Assembly (NCBI GenBank): GCA_900770185.1
Contig: CAAGJM010000006.1
Span: forward strand, 131,223 to 195,222
Reading direction: 5' to 3'
Source of the DNA: Clostridia bacterium
Lineage (GTDB): Bacteria > Bacillota > Clostridia > Christensenellales > Borkfalkiaceae
DNA length: 64,000 bases
The notes beneath the pieces are model-generated. The model worked only from the letters and a program-made list of their open reading frames with translations. It searched no databases and was not told where the DNA came from. This document shows positions 59,598 to 64,000 of the stretch, piece after piece (position 1 is the first letter of the stretch; every line of letters starts with the position of its first letter). Both the position numbers and the translations under genes were made by a program.

Positions 59598-61226
59598 TTA
59601 TTTTTTAAGTCTGTGTCGCATAACGGAAGAAATGTCTATTTTGTAAACAATCTCTATTTCGCGTTCCTTTCCCGTTACGCTTTGCGAGCCGCCTATTATT
59701 ATTCGGTCAATCAATTCGTAGCACATTTCACGAGTTAATTCCGGGGCGTTCAAGTACTTCTTTATATCTCGAATGAAATCGTCCGCCGTATGCCTTGACG
59801 TTTCCGTTTCGGACAGTTGCTTTTCAAGTGATTCAATCTCCGCGGCAATCGTTTTTTGTTCCGCCGAATAGTCCTCAATAAAGCCGATACAAATATCTTC
59901 GGGAATCTTGCCTTTAACTTTATCTTCGTATGCGGTCTTAATAAGCCTTGTCAGTTCTTCCGAACGCTTTTGTTTTGACTGCAATTCCTTCTTTGCTTTC
60001 TTTATAGCCGCATCGGCAAGTTCGGCATTCCGTTTAAGATATTCTTCGCGGATAGATTTTTCATCAAGCACTATTCTTTGAGCCATCGTGCGTATGTCGT
60101 CAAGCACTATCTCTTCCAGTATGCTTGCCGCAATGTAATGCGAAAAACAATAAGCCTTGCCGTATCGCACGTGGTAACCGCAATCGAAACTCAAAAATCT
60201 TTTGCCGTTACGTCTTAGAGTCGTGGACAGTTTCATTTTACCGCCGCAATCGGCACAAAACAGAAATCCCGAAAGCGGATGTGTGAAGCCTATTTTTGTT
60301 TTCTTGCCTTGTGCTACGGATTTTTTGCGTTCCTGAACTTTGTCCCACAACTCTTGCGAAATAATAGGCTCGTGGTTATTGTAGACTATTTGCCACTCGC
60401 TTTCGTCCGTCCTGTATCTTTTATGGTTTTTATACGAAACGGAAGTCCAGCATAATTGCGGCAAATGTCCGAGGTATATTATTTTATTAAGCATTTCACG
60501 CACCGTAACGGGAGTCCAAAAGCCCATTACTTTTTGCTTCGGTTTCTGATCCATTTTTGCATAAGCATACATCGCCGGCGTGAGTATGCCTTCACCGTTA
60601 AGCACTTCGCATATTTTTCTCGGACTTAAACCCGAAGCGTACATCTCAAATATTCTTCTTACAATCGGCGCGGTTTCTTCGTCTATGATAGGCGTATGCT
60701 TTTTGTCCGTACCCATTTTATATCCGTATGACGCTTTCTTAGCAACGTAAACTCCTTCCTTTGCAAAAGCACGTCTTACCGCGCGAATTTTCTTGCTTGT
60801 ATTTGCCGCATGCCACTCGTTAAAAACATTCATTATCGGCATCATTTCCATTGTTCCGCTATCACGGTTTTCAGTATCCACGTTATCTTGAATGGCAATA
60901 AAGCGAATACCGAATGCAGGAAAAACGTAGTCTATATACTGACCGACTTCTATGTAGTTTCTGCCGAAACGTGACAGGTCTTTGACAATTATTGTATTTA
61001 TAACTCCGGTTTTGGCGTCGTCCAAAAGTCGTTGCACTTGCGGTCTGTCGAAAGTCGTACCCGAAATGCCGTCATCAATATATTCGTCGTGAATTTCAAA
61101 GCCACGTTCTTCGGCATATTTGCGAAGAATCGTCCTTTGATGTTCAATAGAAGCCGATTCGCCTTGGCGTTCGTCCTCTTGGGAAAGTCTGAAATATAGA
61201 CCTGCGATATACTTTTTCTGTTTCAT
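59598..61226 (-). CDS. Large serine recombinase (TnpX/Tn4451-type site-specific integrase)
   Basis: A 542-residue recombinase: resolvase catalytic domain with Ser15 in YFRLSQEDER, conserved arginines (LSRFGRNYIEVGQYIDYVFP), recombinase domain (about 175-290), zinc beta-ribbon with CADCGGKM and CGYHVRYGKAYCFSHY, and a coiled coil (about 395-480). It integrates and excises mobile elements through short dinucleotide cores. No ATP needed. It is the last gene of the element, next to the Rhs locus it seems to have interrupted. Confidence 0.93.
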   Translation of the reverse strand: MKQKKYIAGLYFRLSQEDERQGESASIEHQRTILRKYAEERGFEIHDEYIDDGISGTTFDRPQVQRLLDDAKTGVINTIIVKDLSRFGRNYIEVGQYIDYVFPAFGIRFIAIQDNVDTENRDSGTMEMMPIMNVFNEWHAANTSKKIRAVRRAFAKEGVYVAKKASYGYKMGTDKKHTPIIDEETAPIVRRIFEMYASGLSPRKICEVLNGEGILTPAMYAYAKMDQKPKQKVMGFWTPVTVREMLNKIIYLGHLPQLCWTSVSYKNHKRYRTDESEWQIVYNNHEPIISQELWDKVQERKKSVAQGKKTKIGFTHPLSGFLFCADCGGKMKLSTTLRRNGKRFLSFDCGYHVRYGKAYCFSHYIAASILEEIVLDDIRTMAQRIVLDEKSIREEYLKRNAELADAAIKKAKKELQSKQKRSEELTRLIKTAYEDKVKGKIPEDICIGFIEDYSAEQKTIAAEIESLEKQLSETETSRHTADDFIRDIKKYLNAPELTREMCYELIDRIIIGGSQSVTGKEREIEIVYKIDISSVMRHRLKK

Positions 61227-61230
61227 ATAA

Positions 61231-61431
61231 TTACCTCGCTGTTTTGTTTACTTGCTTTGTGGCAAGTTCTTTCATAGACGTTTCAAAATCTCGATTACCA
61301 TTGAAATACCTTGTAACGCGATAGGTTTTACCGCCTACATTTTTCTTTCTGCCGATAGACGGAGAAAAAATATAACAGTTCTCGAAATCTTCATAATTTG
61401 CTACAAATATTCTTTTTACGTTTGTTTCCAT
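61231..61431 (-). CDS. Small TnpW-like transposon protein
   Basis: A 66-residue protein from the ATG at 61431, nine bases after AAAGGAG; a longer frame to 61623 has no support. The end (KKNVGGKTYRVTRYFNGNRDFETSMKELATKQV) fits TnpW of clostridial mobilizable elements (GxTxYxVxxxF followed by a helical tail). It sits four bases before the recombinase, in the usual TnpW-recombinase order. Confidence 0.6.
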   Translation of the reverse strand: METNVKRIFVANYEDFENCYIFSPSIGRKKNVGGKTYRVTRYFNGNRDFETSMKELATKQVNKTAR

Positions 61432-61630
61432 GATTTTTTGACTCCTTTTTAGATTTTTTTGTTTTAGATTTGTCTTTCGACGGAAACGAAAAAAACGATA
61501 ACGTATGCAAATTTCGCTTACTTTTTGTCTTAATTCTTTTCCGTCAAGGGTTGCGACAAAGCAATGCACTTTACCCTTGACGAAAAAGACGTTTTCGTTT
61601 ACGCTTTCCGATTCGAAAGACATAAAATTG

Positions 61631-62545
61631 TTAGTTACACTTGGGCATTTGGTCTATAACTTCTTTACTTACTTCGCCGATGATTTCACCCTCGTTGATA
61701 CAGGTGAAACTATCGAAAAGCAAGGCTTTGCGGTCATCTACTCCTATCTGGCAGGCTATATCTTCTTCCAAAATATCCGATTGAAAATAGGTGGGCAATT
61801 TGCCGCCATAAACTAAACGCTCGCCCGATTTTTCCATATACTTGGTTATGTATTTAACGGCACTCGATACGTCGTCGGGAACGCATATTTGTCTGAAATC
61901 GTTTCTGCCGAAGTGTTTCAAAAAATGCGCGTTTTGCAATGTCGTTTGCATACGGTGGTTTCGGGTGTCGTAATCTTTTACTTCTTCGAGATTGCCTATC
62001 ATATTGCCGTCGGGAATATGAAATATTCCGTGAAAATGTAATCTGTCGGTATCGCTGCCGCGTTCCCAAACTCCGACATACTTCCAACCTTTTCTTGCGA
62101 CGAGGTGTTTTAGGGTGTTTGTCAACTTTTTGCGGAACGTTTCTTCGGTAAGCAGTTCGTCCGAGTAGGTAAAAGTTACGAAATAGTCCCAAGTTTGCAG
62201 ATTAAGTTTCCGCATCAGTCGAGATCGTCGCTTTATGGCGTTGGTTTTCATACGTTCAAGATTTTTGTCCACAAACGCCTTTAATGCCGCTTTGTCGGCA
62301 AAATCGCTCCCTATCAACTCTTTAATATGCCTTTTTCGCTCTTTCTTGGGTAGTGACAGGCTTTCTTTATATGCCTTCTCGAAGCGTTCTTTCGGTGTTT
62401 CGGGCGGAGATTCATTCGTTAGTGATAATTGTTGTATTGGTTTGGCGACACGCCTTTTACAGCCTTTTCCGCTCGGAAACGCTCCTTGCGGAATGGCAAC
62501 GTAATGACTGCCGTCGTGATAAATTTTTGCTTTTTGAAAATTCAT
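61631..62545 (-). CDS. rep: HUH-type replication initiation protein
   Basis: A 304-residue rolling-circle Rep-like protein. The HUH metal motif is LHFHGIF (His170, His172), motif 1 is YFVTFTY (about 121-127) and the tyrosine motif is AVKYITKYMEK (Tyr232, Tyr236). Such enzymes nick one strand at an origin hairpin and stay linked to its 5' end. AAAGGAG precedes the ATG. With serine recombinase and TnpW, it defines an integrative element able to replicate as a circle. The origin is probably the hairpin region upstream. Confidence 0.85.
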   Translation of the reverse strand: MNFQKAKIYHDGSHYVAIPQGAFPSGKGCKRRVAKPIQQLSLTNESPPETPKERFEKAYKESLSLPKKERKRHIKELIGSDFADKAALKAFVDKNLERMKTNAIKRRSRLMRKLNLQTWDYFVTFTYSDELLTEETFRKKLTNTLKHLVARKGWKYVGVWERGSDTDRLHFHGIFHIPDGNMIGNLEEVKDYDTRNHRMQTTLQNAHFLKHFGRNDFRQICVPDDVSSAVKYITKYMEKSGERLVYGGKLPTYFQSDILEEDIACQIGVDDRKALLFDSFTCINEGEIIGEVSKEVIDQMPKCN

Positions 62546-62634
62546 AGTTTTTTGCTCCTTTTTGTTTTTTGTTGAGTGTAAACTTCAAACTCGCAAGTTT
62601 TTTGCGACTTTGAGATTTTATTTGAAAGAAACGT

Positions 62635-62842
62635 AAAAATTTTTGTACCGGTAAATCGCTCTTCCAAATTACAATCGGTATTCTAAAACTCAAATAGGAA
62701 GGTTTTTTTCCTGTTTGAAAAAGTTTTTAAAGATTTTTCTTCATTGTAGAAAAATTTTTGTACCGACAAACCGCCTCTCTCAAAAGACTATCGGCATTGT
62801 AAAACTCAAACCGGACAGTTTTTTACCGGTTTGAAAAAATTT
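62635..62842. repeat. Two 93-bp direct repeats with conserved hairpins
   Basis: Copies 62635-62727 and 62750-62842 both begin AAAAATTTTTGTACCG and end TTTGAAAAA. In each, a hairpin is kept although its bases differ (AAATAGGA/TCCTGTTT against AAACCGG/CCGGTTT), a sign that structure is under selection. Upstream of rep. Confidence 0.75.
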
Positions 62843-62997
62843 CTTGCCGTTTTTTTTACTCGATTACAGCCTACAACACTCTATAGAAAAAGCGTGAATG
62901 GCTTGAAATGTAGCTTCAATGGAAAATTTCCATTTACAATGGTTTTTGTGAAGATGAAAAGAACTGTGGAATGGTTGTAAAATAGATTTTAGACAAC

Positions 62998-63026
62998 AAA
63001 AAAGGACGGCGCAAAAAACGCCGCCC
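62998..63026 (-). terminator. Terminator upstream of rep
   Basis: Minus-strand GGGCGGCG / CGCCGTCC stem (one G-T) followed by T6. Confidence 0.7.
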
Positions 63027-63087
63027 GAAACAAAACGGAGCGAAAAAACACTCGGAATATATAAAAGGAATAAGACTCAAAATATGC

Positions 63088-63248
63088 CGACGAGCGAAGA
63101 ATTATGGGGCGATTCGCCAAGCGGGTTAGCGGCGAACGCCCCGTTTCGCTCGGCTTTGAGTTGACCTTTTTGTCCGAGTTTTAGCGAGTTGTTTGGCGGG
63201 TGCTTGACTGCGCCGCGTAGCGGCGCACTTGTATAAGTCAAGCACCCG
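63088..63248. repeat. Origin-like region: two large stem-loops
   Basis: First, 63088-63152: outer stem CGAGCGAA/TTCGCTCG and inner stem GGGGCG-TTCGCC / GGCGAACGCCCC with a one-base bulge. Second, 63197-63248: perfect 13-bp arms CGGGTGCTTGACT / AGTCAAGCACCCG enclosing a second perfect hairpin GCGCCGC-GTA-GCGGCGC. Layout fits a Rep nicking origin or transfer origin. The whole 62546-63367 gap holds no gene. Confidence 0.65.
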
Positions 63249-63307
63249 TCAAAGAGCCATTTGAAAATTTTTCGTTCAACATTTTCTTTTTACTCTATAT
63301 ATTGCCA

Positions 63308-63336
63308 TTGACTTTTGCTATAAAAAATGCTAAAAT
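63308..63336 (+). promoter_or_regulatory. Promoter of the XRE-vsr operon
   Basis: TTGACT (63308-63313), 17 bp, TAAAAT (63331-63336), 31 bp before the ATG. Confidence 0.85.
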
Positions 63337-63367
63337 AGTGCTAATCAGATGATAATGGAGACGCACT

Positions 63368-63568
63368 ATGACTTATGCCGAAAAAATAAGACAATCGAGA
63401 GAAGCCCTTTTGATGACTCAAGGTGAGTTTGCAACCGAACTAGGAGTCAACTCGATTACCGTTTGTAGATGGGAAACAGGCAAAACCGAACCCAGCATAA
63501 AAGCGAAAAAAGCTTTTAGAGATTTGTGCGAACGGAAAGGACTTACTTTCGACGAAAACAATGGATAA
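63368..63568 (+). CDS. XRE-family helix-turn-helix regulator
   Basis: A 66-residue DNA-binding protein made of one HTH_3 domain (IRQSREALLMTQGEFATELGVNSITVCRWETGKTEPS). GGAG lies before the ATG. It overlaps the vsr gene by eight bases, an arrangement like control proteins of restriction-modification systems. Confidence 0.88.
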   Translation: MTYAEKIRQSREALLMTQGEFATELGVNSITVCRWETGKTEPSIKAKKAFRDLCERKGLTFDENNG

Positions 63569-63992
63569 AACTCAAGAAGAAATTACGCGAAACATGCGTA
63601 GCAATAAATGCAGAGACACAAAACCGGAGATATTGTTGCGCAGCGAACTATGGAAACGCGGATTACGATATAGGAAAAACTATAAAAAATTAGTCGGAAA
63701 ACCCGATATCGTATTTGTAGGAAAGAAAATCGCGATTTTCGTAGACGGAAAAATGTGGCACGGATACGACTGGGAAAATCAGAAAAACGATTTCAAATCG
63801 CATCGGGATTTTTGGATTCCTAAAATAGAACGCAATATCGCTCGTGACAAGTCTGTAAATCAACAATTGAAAAACGACGGTTGGACTGTGCTGAGATTTT
63901 GGGATTTTGAAATAAAAAAGCACCTTTCGGATTGTGCAGACAAAATAGAAAACATATACAACGAAAAAAAGATCATCGGAACGGAGATATAA
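63561..63992 (+). CDS. vsr: DNA mismatch endonuclease Vsr
   Basis: A 143-residue Vsr protein: RNMRSNKCRDTKPEILLRSELWKRGLRYRKNYKKL, catalytic Asp in KPDIVFVGKKIAIFVDGKMWHGYDW and the late NQQLKNDGWTVLRFWDFEI motif. Vsr nicks at T:G mismatches that arise from cytosine-5 methylation. A C5 cytosine methyltransferase normally sits next to it and is expected just beyond the window. Confidence 0.93.
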   Translation: MDKTQEEITRNMRSNKCRDTKPEILLRSELWKRGLRYRKNYKKLVGKPDIVFVGKKIAIFVDGKMWHGYDWENQKNDFKSHRDFWIPKIERNIARDKSVNQQLKNDGWTVLRFWDFEIKKHLSDCADKIENIYNEKKIIGTEI

Positions 63993-63993
63993 G

Positions 63994-64000
63994 ATGTTAA
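63994..64000 (+). CDS. Start of the next gene (truncated by window end)
   Basis: GGAG followed seven bases later by ATG, immediately after the vsr stop. Only two codons are visible; by context a cytosine methyltransferase gene. Confidence 0.4.

Noticed and set aside
61431..61623. 64-codon N-terminal extension of the TnpW-like protein
   Set aside because: The internal ATG at 61431 has a strong ribosome site; the extension is basic, low-complexity and unlike the family.

Overview
The window looks like a chromosomal segment of an uncultured, probably gut-associated anaerobic Firmicute (Clostridia-like). Reasons: Gram-positive style Shine-Dalgarno sites (AAAGGAG), vegetative promoters of TTGACA-17-TATAAT type, rubrerythrin, Trk potassium uptake, clostridial-type TnpX-like serine recombinase, HTH_16/sigma-region-4 gene pair and Sfp-type PPTase. 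The lineage is inferred from gene content only.

Layout. 1-7,000: secE and rpmG, trkA-trkH, a sensor kinase/response regulator pair and a small membrane-protein operon. 7,000-14,100: SGNH hydrolase, PPTase, FAD oxidoreductase, autoregulated MerR regulator, a 1000-residue surface protein, tRNA-Leu. 14,300-22,900: a ten-gene sugar/polyol catabolic operon (two zinc dehydrogenases, SDR, metallo-beta-lactamase fold lactonase-like protein, epimerase, cupin, DeoC, PfkB kinase, AEC transporter, AraC regulator). 23,100-30,000: rubrerythrin, an odd zinc-ribbon gene between two copies of one terminator, and a livJHMGF branched-chain amino acid transporter preceded by a leader peptide and attenuator. 30,200-39,800: AraC regulator and a surface polysaccharide/glycolipid locus (O-antigen-ligase-like, two UDP-GlcNAc 4,6-dehydratase-type SDRs, GT8 and PlsC proteins including a GT8-PlsC fusion). 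40,300-42,500: beta-helix protein and an N-terminally truncated GH127 gene.

42,600-51,300 is the most unusual part: thirteen co-directional, mostly overlapping genes running from a two-gene split sigma factor, through an ArpU-like protein, a beta-helix protein and a small membrane protein, to a thymidylate-kinase-like protein, a nucleotidyltransferase, two BtrH/C39-like proteins, two acyl carrier proteins and an AMP-dependent ligase. It reads as an undescribed carrier-protein-based biosynthetic system. A terminator-ended, structured candidate ncRNA lies just upstream.

51,500-59,500: an Rhs/YD-repeat polymorphic toxin locus with a main 1921-residue protein, a downstream orphan toxin-tip module carrying a frameshifted copy of the core, a candidate membrane immunity gene for each, and an 80-bp repeat closing each module. 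59,600-64,000: one end of a mobile element (serine recombinase, TnpW-like protein, HUH Rep protein, a repeat- and hairpin-rich origin-like region, XRE regulator, Vsr endonuclease) that appears to have cut off the 5' end of the Rhs gene.
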